The notes: generated from the letters alone by a model not told the origin. Shown: positions 1 to 8,450, counted from the first letter of the stretch. The stretch: 14,549 nucleotides of DNA from Methylococcaceae bacterium UBA1147 (GCA_002311315.1 DBZZ01000003.1:27284-41832), one strand, 5' to 3'. A program made the numbers and translations.

Positions 1-2982
1 GAATTTCTTCGGCGTCATTGCAAGAATCGCTTCGAAGTCCTTCCTCTTTTTTCCCGGCTTAACTACAAGGAACAGGAAAAGGTCTTCGAGTCTACGGGTA
101 CACGGCGCATTGTGCTTTCAACCAACGTCGCTGAAACATCGGTTACGGTTCCAGGTATTCGCTATGTGATCGATACCGGGTTGGCGCGGATCAGTCGGTA
201 CAGTTACCGAAGCAAGATACAGCGACTGCCGGTGGAGAGGATCTCTCAGGCCAGTGCGAAGCAGAGGTCTGGTCGTTGCGGTCGCCTTGGACCGGGGGTT
301 TGTATCCGTCTTTATTCCGAGGACGATTTCGAATCGCGTCTGCAATTCACCGATCCGGAAATCCAGCGTACCAATCTGGCTTCAGTGATCCTGCAGATGA
401 AATCGCTCGGTCTTGGAAATCTCGAGGATTTTCCATTCATGGAAGCCCCGGACCCGCGGATGGTCCGCGCTGGTGTGAAACTTCTCGAAGAACTGAATGC
501 CATCGATTCTCGCAAGGGCCTGACCGGAATCGGGCGAGACCTTGCCAGGATCCCTCTGGACCCCCGGCTCGGAAGGATGTTGATCGCCTCGCGGGAAGAA
601 CGCTGCATTGCCGAGATTGCAATCATTGCCTCCGCATTGAGTCTCCAGGATCCGCGTGAAAGGCCCGCTGAAAAGGCCCAGGTAGCAGATGAAAGGCATC
701 GGGTCTACCAGGACAAGGAATCCGATTTCGTGGGTATTGTGAATCTATGGAAAGCCTTGGAAGAAAAGAAAAAGGAATTGTCGAATTCGAAGTTCCGGAT
801 TCATTGCCGGGAAAATTTTATTTCGTTTGTGCGCTGGCGCGAGTGGCGGGATATCCATCGGCAGCTGATGCAATTAGTCGAGCGTGAACTTGGAGCCCGG
901 GCAAACGAAGTCGATGCGGGTTACGAAGCGGTGCACAAGGCACTGCTTGCCGGCTTGCTGTCCAACGTCGGTTTTCGCAATGACCAGTCCGAGTATCTCG
1001 GAGCGCGAAACCTGAAGTTTTTCATTCATCCGGGATCGGGTTTGTTCAATGCTCGTTCAAAATGGATCATGGCCGCGGAACAGGTCGAAACCGGCCGGGT
1101 TTACGGGCGCAATGTTGCAAAGATACAGCCGGAATGGATCGAAGAAGTGGGGGTTCACTTGGTCAAGTTGCAACACTTTGAACCCCACTGGCAGAAACGA
1201 CAGGGACGCGCGGCCATTCATGAGAGTTCCGTATTTTTCGGGTTGACGTTGCAGAAGCGTCGAAAGATACCGTACGAACGGATTGATCTGCCCGCTGCCC
1301 GGGAGATGTTTATCCGCTGTGCATTGGTCGAACAGAATTTCAATTGCAAGGCCGCATTTTTCAAACATAACCGGGAATTGTTGGAGAGTCTCGGTGATCA
1401 GCAGCACAAAGGCAGGCGGGGCGACCTGGTTGCTGATGAGGAAATCCTGTTTAGGTTTTTTGATGAACGCCTGCCGGATTCGGTGGCCAACGGAGCCGAT
1501 TTTGATCGTTGGCGGCGAAAGATGGAGAAAACGGACCCCGAGCTGCTAAAACTAAAGAAAGAACTGGTTTTTGGCAGCAGCGAAAATCTGGTAGACGAGG
1601 AACAGTACCCTGACCATATGGTATCCGGCTCAGCCAAACTGCAACTGGACTATCGTTTCGAACCCGGACACCCGGAGGATGGCGTAACGGCGGTGATCCC
1701 GGTACACCAGCTAAACCAATTGTCGGCTGATGTCTTCGAATGGCTGGTGCCCGGGCTCCTTAAGGAGAAGGTGATTACCCTAATCAGGGTTTTGCCGAAA
1801 TCGGTTCGGAGGAACTTCGTTCCGGCAGCAGAATACGCAGATCGTTTCCTTGCCAGTGCTGAACGAAAAGGCTCTCTGACGGTCGAGCTGGCCAACTTTC
1901 TTTGCGCAATCAGGTCGAGCGAGGTCTCTGTTCGGTCATGGTCTGATATAGCCTTTTCGGGTTACCTGCGGATGCATTTTCGGGTTGTCGATGGAACTGG
2001 GGTTACGGTCGGGAGCGGCCGTCAATTGGAAAGGCTACAGATCCAGTTGGGCGATCATTCGAGCGCAGTTTTTCATCAGATTGCCAAACAGGAAACACTA
2101 AAGTCAGGTTGTACCCGGTGGGATTTTGGAGAAATTCCTCGCAGCCAGGTATTGTCTGGAATGAAAGGGGAGACGGTGGCGTTTCCTGCCCTGGTAGATG
2201 AAGGGGTGACAGTCGGGCTACAACTCTTTGACAGCGAAGAACTGGCTAATGCGACCCAAGAAGCGGGGTTGGTGAAACTAGTAATGTTGCGGATGCACCG
2301 TGAAATCAAATTCTTGAAGACGATCACGCGGGGGACCTTACCGATTACCCGGTGTTACGAACGCCGGGAAGCACATCCGTTCATGGAGTCGGATATGGCC
2401 GCAGGGTACGGAGCGCTGAATCTAGACCTGATCCAGCGGATCATTCGAACGGTTTTCTTTGAAGGAAAACCGGAGATTCGCACTGAATCTGCCTTCGACG
2501 AACGGATAAGCGGAGAAAAACACCGTTTGGTTGAAACGGCAGAATCCCTTTCACAGCTTGCCTGGAACATTCTAGACCTGCTGAACCAAGTCGAAGAGCG
2601 GCTTCGAGGCTGCCCTTTCAACCCGGTGATCGTTGCCGACATCAGGGAACAGCTGTCGCTGATGGTCTACAAAGGATTTATCGCACGGACGCCGAGTTCG
2701 GCAATGCGCTCGTTTCCCAGGTACCTGAAGGCGATTCTTCATCGGCTGGAGAAGGCGGTTTCTCATGAATCCAGGGACTTGCAGGCAACCTGGCAGCTGG
2801 CGCCAGTGTGGTCCTCTTACTGGAACTGGGCCAAAGGATACCCCAGGGTGTTTTTCCCGGAATTGGATGACTACCGCTGGACGATCGAGGAGTACCGGGT
2901 TTCACTGTTCGCGCAGTCGCTTAAAACACCGTACCCTGTTTCACGCAAGCGGCTGGAGAAAATCTGGGCGCAACGAGGATAG
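1..2982 (+). CDS. hrpA: ATP-dependent RNA helicase HrpA, C-terminal 993 residues (5' end outside window)
   Basis: This is a DEAH-box RNA helicase; in E. coli HrpA takes part in mRNA processing and the rescue of stalled ribosomes. The frame is open from base 1, so the true start lies upstream, and the GTG at 112 is an internal valine. In fragment numbering, helicase motif V (STNVAETSVTVPG) is at about 40-52 and motif VI (QRSGRCGRLGPG) at about 88-99. The HrpA-type phrases IRLYSEDDF and NLASVILQM follow, then the helicase-associated domain with DPRERP near 220, then a long C-terminal part typical of HrpA (DUF3418), including RRNFVPA and the terminal TPYPVSRKRL. E. coli HrpA is about 1300 residues, so roughly the first 300, including Walker A and the DEAH box, are missing here. 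No frameshift is visible. It ends convergent with maf, 108 bp away. Confidence 0.96.
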   Translation, partial: EFLRRHCKNRFEVLPLFSRLNYKEQEKVFESTGTRRIVLSTNVAETSVTVPGIRYVIDTGLARISRYSYRSKIQRLPVERISQASAKQRSGRCGRLGPGVCIRLYSEDDFESRLQFTDPEIQRTNLASVILQMKSLGLGNLEDFPFMEAPDPRMVRAGVKLLEELNAIDSRKGLTGIGRDLARIPLDPRLGRMLIASREERCIAEIAIIASALSLQDPRERPAEKAQVADERHRVYQDKESDFVGIVNLWKALEEKKKELSNSKFRIHCRENFISFVRWREWRDIHRQLMQLVERELGARANEVDAGYEAVHKALLAGLLSNVGFRNDQSEYLGARNLKFFIHPGSGLFNARSKWIMAAEQVETGRVYGRNVAKIQPEWIEEVGVHLVKLQHFEPHWQKRQGRAAIHESSVFFGLTLQKRRKIPYERIDLPAAREMFIRCALVEQNFNCKAAFFKHNRELLESLGDQQHKGRRGDLVADEEILFRFFDERLPDSVANGADFDRWRRKMEKTDPELLKLKKELVFGSSENLVDEEQYPDHMVSGSAKLQLDYRFEPGHPEDGVTAVIPVHQLNQLSADVFEWLVPGLLKEKVITLIRVLPKSVRRNFVPAAEYADRFLASAERKGSLTVELANFLCAIRSSEVSVRSWSDIAFSGYLRMHFRVVDGTGVTVGSGRQLERLQIQLGDHSSAVFHQIAKQETLKSGCTRWDFGEIPRSQVLSGMKGETVAFPALVDEGVTVGLQLFDSEELANATQEAGLVKLVMLRMHREIKFLKTITRGTLPITRCYERREAHPFMESDMAAGYGALNLDLIQRIIRTVFFEGKPEIRTESAFDERISGEKHRLVETAESLSQLAWNILDLLNQVEERLRGCPFNPVIVADIREQLSLMVYKGFIARTPSSAMRSFPRYLKAILHRLEKAVSHESRDLQATWQLAPVWSSYWNWAKGYPRVFFPELDDYRWTIEEYRVSLFAQSLKTPYPVSRKRLEKIWAQRG

Positions 2983-3090
2983 CCGCGGCTTGGTCAGTTA
3001 CCTGCCGGCGCAATCCTTTTGATTCTGCAACGGGGGCTGTTCCTCAATATTAAAGAGATGAGATCGTACATCCCGTGGTTTGCCGGGTGG
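2983..3090. other. Convergent intergenic gap between hrpA and maf
   Basis: This 108-bp gap lies between the two converging stop codons. It starts with a 10-bp perfect palindrome AGCCGCGGCT (2981-2990) that overlaps the hrpA stop, but no T-run follows it, so I do not call a terminator. I see nothing else in the gap. Confidence 0.5.
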
Positions 3091-3672
3091 TCAGGGGATC
3101 TCCACTCCAGCCTGTCTCATCATTTTGGTTAACAGGATCAGGGGTAAGCCAACCAGAGCATTGGGGTCGTTTCCCTCGATTCTGCTGATGAGGGTAATAC
3201 CCAGTCCCTCGGATTTGAAACTGGCAGCACAATCATAAGGCTGCTCGCGTTCAAGGTATCGACGAATCTGGTCGTCAGCGAGAGCCCTGAAATAGACCTT
3301 GCAGAGATCGGTCTCGGTCTGTTTTTTGCCGGTCGGGGTAACCAGGCAGATCGATGTATAAAAAGTAACACATTGACCGGAAGACTCCGCGAGTTGTTGA
3401 CTTGCTTGTCTCCGGGTTTCCGGTTTGTCTAAACGTGTCTCACCGCGCATTGCAACTTGGTCTGAGCCAATAATCCAGTGCGTTGGAAAACGAGGACGCA
3501 GAGCTTCGGCTTTTTCGGTGGCAAGCCGGGTAGAAAGCCGGAGAGGAGTTTCATCTGGGAGAGGCGATTCGTCGAGGTTTGGAACTGCGACATCAAAGGA
3601 GTCGAAGATTTTTTGCAGTAACTGCTTTCGGTATGGGGAACCGGAGGCGAGCAGGATCGGGGTTAGATTCAT
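3091..3672 (-). CDS. yceF: Maf-family nucleotide pyrophosphatase, YceF type (7-methyl-GTP pyrophosphatase)
   Basis: The 193-residue product is a Maf/HAM1-fold house-cleaning enzyme. The YceF subfamily hydrolyses m7GTP to m7GMP and pyrophosphate in the cytoplasm. The signature LLASGSPYRKQLL lies at residues 7-19, where phosphate is bound. The conserved acidic segment DESPLPDE is at 34-41 and IIGSDQV at 67-73, with the likely catalytic base Asp71. The substrate-pocket segment FKSEGLGIT is at 152-160, followed by the YceF-like EGNDPNALVGLPL. Length matches the family (about 190-200). The ATG at 3672 is chosen because the signature begins at once; no clear Shine-Dalgarno precedes it. It is divergent from yceD, as in E. 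coli, where yceF adjoins yceD-rpmF-plsX. Assignment to YceF rather than YhdE (the dTTP/UTP enzyme) rests on sequence phrases and this neighbourhood. Confidence 0.93.
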   Translation of the reverse strand: MNLTPILLASGSPYRKQLLQKIFDSFDVAVPNLDESPLPDETPLRLSTRLATEKAEALRPRFPTHWIIGSDQVAMRGETRLDKPETRRQASQQLAESSGQCVTFYTSICLVTPTGKKQTETDLCKVYFRALADDQIRRYLEREQPYDCAASFKSEGLGITLISRIEGNDPNALVGLPLILLTKMMRQAGVEIP

Positions 3673-3725
3673 GATGTTGAGGGAGTGTAGGTGTCTAAGG
3701 ACCGAAAATTGAGTCGAGATTAATT

Positions 3726-3754
3726 TTGCAGAAAGACCCCATACCCGATATCAT
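3726..3754 (+). promoter_or_regulatory. Candidate sigma70 promoter for yceD-rpmF-plsX
   Basis: A -35-like TTGCAG (3726-3731) is separated by 17 bp from a good -10, TATCAT (3749-3754, 5 of 6 matches to TATAAT). Transcription would start near 3761, only a few bases before the yceD ATG at 3764, so the message would be leaderless or nearly so. The -35 is weak. This is an inference from motif matching alone. Confidence 0.35.
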
Positions 3755-3763
3755 TAACAGGTT

Positions 3764-4267
3764 ATGCTGCCTGGGTTTTCTGAATGCTTCGATCCTTTTG
3801 TCATTGCAGAGCGTGGTCGGACTTACAGAGGGGTCATTGCGCTGGGAGAACTTGACCGACTTGCGGGATGCGTTTTCAGCGATCATGGCGAAGTCGGCTA
3901 CGAACTGACGTTTTCAAAAGAGGGTAGTGTCTTCGTGGTATCCGGACAGGTCAAGGCGGATCTGATCCTGGAATGTCAGGTGTGCCTGGAAGCCGTGGTT
4001 CTTCCGGTGAGTACAGATACACGACTGGGTATTGTAGGCTCGCTGGATGAGGTTGGGGAATTGTCTGATGCCTACGAACCGTTGCTGGTGACCGACAAAA
4101 AAATCGCATTGAAGGACATTCTCGAGGAAGAACTGTTGCTGGAGATTCCCCTTATCGCCCGTCACGACGGATGCAAAATAGCCGGTGGCTCTCGACCTGA
4201 ACAGGCTCAGGAAAAAGATAACCCATTTTCAATACTAGCTGAATTAAAACCAGAAGGAGATCAATAG
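3764..4267 (+). CDS. yceD: YceD / DUF177 family protein (23S rRNA accumulation protein)
   Basis: The 167-residue soluble protein belongs to the DUF177/YceD family. E. coli YceD is implicated in 23S rRNA accumulation, and the gene is almost always paired with rpmF; the biochemical role remains poorly defined. The N-terminus (LPGFSECFDP, then ERGRTYRGVI) fits the family opening. A CxxC motif (ECQVCLE, Cys71 and Cys74) sits in the middle, as expected. The acidic segment near 117-128 (KDILEEELLLEIPLI) and the NPFSILAELK tail at 153-162 are typical. The ATG at 3764 is the only possible start, because an in-frame TAA lies at 3755-3757. No usable Shine-Dalgarno precedes it: CAGG ends 2 bp from the ATG. 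The stop is 1 bp before the rpmF ATG, so the two genes are probably cotranscribed and coupled. Confidence 0.93.
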   Translation: MLPGFSECFDPFVIAERGRTYRGVIALGELDRLAGCVFSDHGEVGYELTFSKEGSVFVVSGQVKADLILECQVCLEAVVLPVSTDTRLGIVGSLDEVGELSDAYEPLLVTDKKIALKDILEEELLLEIPLIARHDGCKIAGGSRPEQAQEKDNPFSILAELKPEGDQ

Positions 4268-4268
4268 A

Positions 4269-4451
4269 ATGGCTGTCCAGAAGTCGAAAAAGGCCCGTTC
4301 AAGAAGAGGGATGCGCAGATCCCACGACGCGTTGGGCGCGAAAGCACTCTCGCAGGATCCGACGACCGGCGAAATGCACCTGAGACATCATGTCGCTCCT
4401 GACGGGTACTATCGGGGCCGCAAGGTTGTTGCCGTCAAGGAAGACGAATAA
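4269..4451 (+). CDS. rpmF: 50S ribosomal protein L32 (bL32)
   Basis: This 60-residue basic protein is bL32 of the large ribosomal subunit. It opens MAVQKSKKARSRRGMRRSHDAL, shown here only to its recognisable core: SRRGMRRSHDAL at residues 11-22. It continues with LRHHVAPDGYYRGRKV at 38-53. There is no cysteine, so this is the zinc-free form also found in E. coli. A strong Shine-Dalgarno (AAGGAGAT, 4254-4261) lies 7 bp before the ATG, overlapping the 3' end of yceD. The high translation signal fits the need for equimolar ribosomal protein. The yceD-rpmF-plsX order ties ribosome supply and lipid synthesis into one transcript in related bacteria. Confidence 0.97.
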   Translation: MAVQKSKKARSRRGMRRSHDALGAKALSQDPTTGEMHLRHHVAPDGYYRGRKVVAVKEDE

Positions 4452-4548
4452 GATTCCCTGGCCGCGAATCGTCACTTGAATCTGCTTATGTCTGACAGAA
4501 AAAACAGAGATCGCTTCATGGACGCTGGAAAACAGCAAGGCCTCAGCC

Positions 4549-5577
4549 GTGGATCTTAGCTCGGTTATTTCTATTGATGCCATGGGGGGTGACCACGGGC
4601 CGAAAGTTACAGTTCCGGCGGCGGTCATGGCTGTTGAGGAAAACCCGGACCTGCAACTGATTCTGGTTGGAGACGAAAATGAACTGGCTCGATGTCTGGA
4701 GTCGGTGCCCGATGCGCTAAAGAGTCGCTTAACGATCAAGCATGCCTCTCAGCGTGTAGAGATGGATGACGAGCCTGCGAAAGTCCTTCGCAACAAGAAG
4801 GATTCTTCGATGCGCGTCTCCATCAACCTGGTCAGGGATGGTGAAGCCGGGGCGTGCGTGAGTGCAGGCAATACAGGTGCACTGATGGCAACCGCCCGGT
4901 TCGTTCTCAAAATGATTCCAGGGATTGATCGGCCGGCGATCATTACAACACTGCCGGCAATCAAGGGACACACCTACGCTCTTGATTTGGGCGCCAATAT
5001 CGACTCGTCGGCAAAACACCTTTTTCAGTTTGCGGTGATGGCAGACGAACTGGTGAAAGCGGTTGAAGGCATTGAAAGTCCGAGGATTGGCCTGTTGAAT
5101 GTGGGTTCGGAAGAAATAAAGGGCAATGACCAGGTTAAAAAGGCCTTCAAACTTCTCAAGGAAGGCAATTTCAACTTTATTGGCTACGTGGAAGGTGACG
5201 ACATTTCCACAGGGGATGTCGATATTGTGGTAACAGACGGATTCGTCGGAAATATTGCCTTAAAATCGATTGAAGGTTTTGCCAAACTCATCATCCATGA
5301 GATCAAACAAGCCTTTGGCCGCAACCTGCTGACCAAATTGGCGGCGGTGATGGCGGTGCCGGCCATGAAGGCGTTCAAGAACCGGGTTGACCCGGGGCGC
5401 TACAACGGCGCCAATCTGATCGGCCTGCGCGGGATCGTGATCAAGAGCCATGGCAGCGCCAAGGCGGAATCCTTTGCCAATGCAATCAGGACTGCGAAAA
5501 CCGAAGTGGATCACGATGTCATTGTGAAAATCAGTGGTCGGGTCGAACAGATTTTTGCGGAAAGGAAAACTGGGTGA
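4549..5577 (+). CDS. plsX: Phosphate acyltransferase PlsX
   Basis: PlsX converts acyl-ACP and phosphate into acyl-phosphate, the acyl donor for PlsY in the first step of phosphatidic acid synthesis. It is a peripheral membrane enzyme. The 342-residue product has the family N-terminal motif SIDAMGGDHGP (8-18), SAGNTGALMA (105-114), LDLGANID (145-152), LLNVGSEEIKGND (182-194) and DIVVTDGFVGN (225-235). The GTG at 4549 is chosen because AMGGD normally lies about ten residues in and no ATG occurs in frame upstream before the TGA at 4477. AAGG (4537-4540) sits 8 bp before the GTG. A 97-bp gap separates it from rpmF. Its stop overlaps the fabH start by 4 bp (GTGA), implying coupled translation with the enzyme that starts fatty acid synthesis. 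Confidence 0.96.
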   Translation: MDLSSVISIDAMGGDHGPKVTVPAAVMAVEENPDLQLILVGDENELARCLESVPDALKSRLTIKHASQRVEMDDEPAKVLRNKKDSSMRVSINLVRDGEAGACVSAGNTGALMATARFVLKMIPGIDRPAIITTLPAIKGHTYALDLGANIDSSAKHLFQFAVMADELVKAVEGIESPRIGLLNVGSEEIKGNDQVKKAFKLLKEGNFNFIGYVEGDDISTGDVDIVVTDGFVGNIALKSIEGFAKLIIHEIKQAFGRNLLTKLAAVMAVPAMKAFKNRVDPGRYNGANLIGLRGIVIKSHGSAKAESFANAIRTAKTEVDHDVIVKISGRVEQIFAERKTG

Positions 5578-6536
5578 GAAAGTATTCACGAATCATCGGA
5601 ACCGGGGGATACCTGCCTGAAAAGGTGATGACCAACCATGACATTTCGGAAAAGGTTGATACTACCGATGCCTGGATTTACGAACGCACCGGGATTCGAA
5701 CTCGCCGGATTGCGGCGGATCACGAAACTTCATCAAGCATGGCGGAAATTGCGGCAAGGGAGGCGCTGGATGCTGCGAACCTGGACGCTGATGACATCGA
5801 CCTTATTATCACGGCCACCAGCACCCCTGACCGCATCTTTCCGAGTACGGCCTGCCTGTTGCAACAGCGGCTCGGGGTTCGCAATTGTGCGGCCTTCGAT
5901 GTACAGGCTGCATGTTCCGGTTTTATTTATGGTCTGAGTATCGCGGACCAGTTCATTCGTGCTGGAAATGCGAATTACATACTGGTGGTCGGCAGCGAGA
6001 TCAATTCCCGTTTGCTCGATTGGTCGGACCGTACCACCTGTATTTTGTTCGGTGATGGAGCCGGTGCCGTGTTGCTCAAGGTTTCCAAGGAACCCGGCAT
6101 CCTGTCGACGCACATTCATTCGGATGGGAAGTACCAGGACCTTCTGTACGTGCCCAACCCCTGTGGCCAAGGGGTTCGCGAGGAATCCCCCTACCTGGTG
6201 ATGTCCGGAAATGATGTATTCAAGGTGGCGGTCAATACCCTGGGTCGGATCGTGGATGAAACGCTGGCCGCAAACGGAATGGAGAAAACAGATATCGACT
6301 GGCTGGTTCCTCACCAGGCCAACACCCGGATCATCGCGGCGACGGCCAGGAAACTTCAGATGTCGATGGACCACGTGATTGTAACGATTGAAAACCAGGG
6401 GAATACCTCGTCGGCTTCTGTTCCCCTGGCACTCAATGAAGCGGTCCGTGACGGTCGGATCGTACCCGGGCAGGTTGTGTTGATGGAGGCCTTTGGGGGT
6501 GGTTTCGTCTGGGGTTCGGCACTGATCCAGTACTAA
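5574..6536 (+). CDS. fabH: 3-oxoacyl-ACP synthase III (KAS III)
   Basis: FabH condenses acetyl-CoA with malonyl-ACP to begin type II fatty acid synthesis. The 320-residue length is normal (E. coli 317). The catalytic triad is visible: Cys114 in QAACSGF, His247 in LVPHQAN and Asn277 in ENQGNTSSAS. The glycine-rich GDGAGA (160-165) and the C-terminal EAFGGGFVWG complete the thiolase fold. The GTG at 5574 is preceded by a strong Shine-Dalgarno (GGAAAGGA, 5559-5566) 7 bp away, and the frame has the expected RIIGTGGYLPE opening. It overlaps plsX by 4 bp. Unlike E. coli, where fabD follows almost at once, 150 bp separate it from fabD. Confidence 0.97.
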   Translation: MRKYSRIIGTGGYLPEKVMTNHDISEKVDTTDAWIYERTGIRTRRIAADHETSSSMAEIAAREALDAANLDADDIDLIITATSTPDRIFPSTACLLQQRLGVRNCAAFDVQAACSGFIYGLSIADQFIRAGNANYILVVGSEINSRLLDWSDRTTCILFGDGAGAVLLKVSKEPGILSTHIHSDGKYQDLLYVPNPCGQGVREESPYLVMSGNDVFKVAVNTLGRIVDETLAANGMEKTDIDWLVPHQANTRIIAATARKLQMSMDHVIVTIENQGNTSSASVPLALNEAVRDGRIVPGQVVLMEAFGGGFVWGSALIQY

Positions 6537-6686
6537 CCGGACAGAGTATCGGAATTGCAAGAATAGCGTGTGGTTCAACTGACGCGGGCCGTTGTTTAGT
6601 CGCGACCGCCTCGAGTTCAAAGGGTCGGGTCTTGTCAGTCTGCTAAGCCAAATTCACAAGAAAAATACACCAGGGTTTTAACAAGC
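6537..6686. other. 150-bp fabH-fabD intergenic region
   Basis: No reading frame here looks coding. It contains an 8-bp palindrome GTCGCGAC (6599-6606) and a good -35-like hexamer TTGTCA (6632-6637), but no matching -10 at the right distance, so no promoter is called. AGGG (6672-6675) is the only Shine-Dalgarno candidate for fabD, 11 bp before its ATG. Confidence 0.4.
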
Positions 6687-7634
6687 ATGACGCAAAAAGA
6701 TGATCTGGCTTTCGTTTTCCCCGGACAGGGGTCGCAGTCTCCCGGGATGCTGCGCGAATTGGCGGAGTCCTTTCCCGAGGTCAGGCAGGTATTTTCCAGA
6801 GCCTCGGACGTTCTCAAACTGGACCTTTGGAAGATGGTTAGGGAAGACCAAACCGGGCAATTAAACCAGACAACGAATACCCAGCCTGCAATGCTGACTG
6901 CCGGTGTTGCCGTATGGGAAGTCTGGAATAGTCAGACGTCGGTGCGTCCAGGCTGGATGGCAGGACATAGCTTAGGTGAATTTACGGCTCTGGTCTGTGC
7001 CAATTCAATCGCTTTCGAAGACGCTGTTGCACTGGTAAGACAACGGGCCACCCTGATGCAGGATGCGGTCCCGGTGGGCGCAGGAGCAATGGCCGTCGTC
7101 ATCGGGCTCGACGACGATGTGATCACCGGTCTTTGCCTCGGGATTTCAGGTCCGGATGGTATTGTTTCTTCGGTAAACTTCAATTCGCCCGGTCAGGTTG
7201 TCATCGCCGGAAATGCCGCTGCAGTGGGTGTGGCCATCGAGGCAGCGAAGGAAGCAGGAGCACGCCGGGCGATGATTTTGCCTGTGAGCGTCCCGTCACA
7301 TTGTGAACTGATGCGGCCAGCAGCCGAAAAATTCGCGGACCATCTGGACGGGGTTTCGATCGAAGCACCGGAAATTCCGGTTGTGCACAACTTTGACGTT
7401 GCTTCCCATTCTGACCCTGTAGCGATCCGCGATGTTTTAATGAAACAGGTGTACAACCCGGTACGCTGGATCGAGTCTGTGAAACACCTGCATGCGCAGG
7501 GTGTTACCAGTTTCGTGGAATGCGGTCCCGGCAAGGTATTGTGTGGTTTGAATAAGAGGATCGTCCGTGAATGTAATGCGTTCCCGATAGTCGATCCGGC
7601 TAGCCTCGAAAAAGCCGTGGAGAAGTGTGAATGA
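6687..7634 (+). CDS. fabD: Malonyl-CoA:ACP transacylase
   Basis: FabD moves malonyl groups from CoA to the acyl carrier protein, supplying the two-carbon donor for every elongation round. The 315-residue product opens with FVFPGQGSQSPGM (9-21). The nucleophile Ser95 lies in the elbow GHSLGEF (93-99). Arg120 (LVRQRATLMQ) is in the malonyl-carboxylate position and His205 (VPSHCELM) is the catalytic histidine. These match E. coli Ser92, Arg117 and His201 in context and spacing. ATG 6687 is the only start that leaves the N-terminal motif at its usual place. The stop overlaps the fabG start (ATGA, 7631-7634), so fabG translation is probably coupled to fabD. Confidence 0.97.
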   Translation: MTQKDDLAFVFPGQGSQSPGMLRELAESFPEVRQVFSRASDVLKLDLWKMVREDQTGQLNQTTNTQPAMLTAGVAVWEVWNSQTSVRPGWMAGHSLGEFTALVCANSIAFEDAVALVRQRATLMQDAVPVGAGAMAVVIGLDDDVITGLCLGISGPDGIVSSVNFNSPGQVVIAGNAAAVGVAIEAAKEAGARRAMILPVSVPSHCELMRPAAEKFADHLDGVSIEAPEIPVVHNFDVASHSDPVAIRDVLMKQVYNPVRWIESVKHLHAQGVTSFVECGPGKVLCGLNKRIVRECNAFPIVDPASLEKAVEKCE

Positions 7635-8368
7635 CAAATCGGGTCGCATTAGTAACCGGAGCAACCCGGGGGATTGGACAGGCCATTACGCAACGCCTGG
7701 TTTTGGATGGATACACCGTAATCGGCACTGCTACGACCGATTATGGGGCCGAGAAGATATCGGCCGCGATCACAGAAGCGGGCGGCAACGGGGCCGGAAT
7801 GAAACTGGATGTGTCGAATGGCGAATCGATCAATGAAGTGGTCAAATCGATTGCGTCCGGGTTTGGAACTCCTGTCATCCTGATCAACAATGCCGGCATT
7901 ACCCGGGACAACCTGTTGATGAGAATGAAAGACGACGAATGGGATGACATCATCAGTACCAACCTGTCGTCGGTGTTCAGGATGAGCAAAGCCTGTCTTA
8001 GAGGAATGATGAAGGCACGGTACGGCCGGATCGTCAATATTGCCTCAGTGGTTGGAGCCACCGGTAATGCTGGCCAGGCCAACTATTCGGCGGCCAAGGC
8101 GGGAATGATCGGATTCAGCAAGTCGCTGGCACGGGAGGTGGGATCGAGGAATATTACCGTCAATTCGGTCGCCCCAGGTTTCATCGATACTGACATGACG
8201 AGAGCGCTGGCCGAGGAACAAACCAGCGCATTGATGGCCTCCATCCCGTTAGCCAGGTTGGGGAATGTTGATGAAATTGCACATGCGGTGGCTTTCCTGG
8301 TTTCCGATTCTGCTGGGTATATCACGGGGGAGACTCTACACGTGAACGGTGGCATGTTCATGCCCTAA
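7631..8368 (+). CDS. fabG: 3-oxoacyl-ACP reductase
   Basis: FabG reduces 3-oxoacyl-ACP to 3-hydroxyacyl-ACP with NADPH, the first reduction of each elongation cycle. It is a 245-residue classical short-chain dehydrogenase, identical in length to many FabG proteins. The cofactor motif TGATRGIG is at 9-16 and NNAG at 86-89. The catalytic tetrad is Asn111, Ser139, Tyr152 and Lys156 (NYSAAKAG). The C-terminal VNGGMFMP is a typical ending. The ATG at 7631 has GGAGAAG (7619-7625) a few bases upstream and overlaps the fabD stop by 4 bp. It sits between fabD and acpP, the standard order, which separates it from the many other SDR enzymes with this fold. Confidence 0.97.
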   Translation: MTNRVALVTGATRGIGQAITQRLVLDGYTVIGTATTDYGAEKISAAITEAGGNGAGMKLDVSNGESINEVVKSIASGFGTPVILINNAGITRDNLLMRMKDDEWDDIISTNLSSVFRMSKACLRGMMKARYGRIVNIASVVGATGNAGQANYSAAKAGMIGFSKSLAREVGSRNITVNSVAPGFIDTDMTRALAEEQTSALMASIPLARLGNVDEIAHAVAFLVSDSAGYITGETLHVNGGMFMP

Positions 8369-8416
8369 AGGGTTATCTCCATCATAAAATCGAATTTGTT
8401 GTGGCTGGGCGTGCCC

Positions 8417-8450
8417 GAATCGAAAAAAATTTTTATATTTTCCTCGATTC
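8417..8450. repeat. Inverted repeat GAATCGA / TCGATTC upstream of acpP
   Basis: Perfect 7-bp arms at 8417-8423 and 8444-8450 flank a 20-bp AT-only or nearly AT-only centre. After a 2-bp mismatch, AAAA (8426-8429) could also pair with TTTT (8438-8441). It overlaps the candidate acpP promoter, so it could be an operator for a dimeric regulator, or the A/T tract could simply act as an UP-like element. No T-run follows the right arm, so it is not a convincing terminator for fabG. Confidence 0.45.

Noticed and set aside
112..114. GTG as the start of the helicase gene
   Set aside because: The frame is open back to base 1 and the upstream residues (LPLFSRL and onward) match HrpA; this is an internal valine in helicase motif V.
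2981..2990. AGCCGCGGCT palindrome at the hrpA stop as a terminator
   Set aside because: There is no loop and no T-run; it is only a 10-bp palindrome.
4488..4559. 23-codon ATG frame before plsX
   Set aside because: It has no Shine-Dalgarno and low-complexity basic content, and it overlaps the plsX start; probably chance.
5733..6620. Long minus-strand reading frame of 295 codons opposite fabH
   Set aside because: It lies antisense to a fabH gene with all catalytic residues; its composition is that of a complementary-strand shadow.
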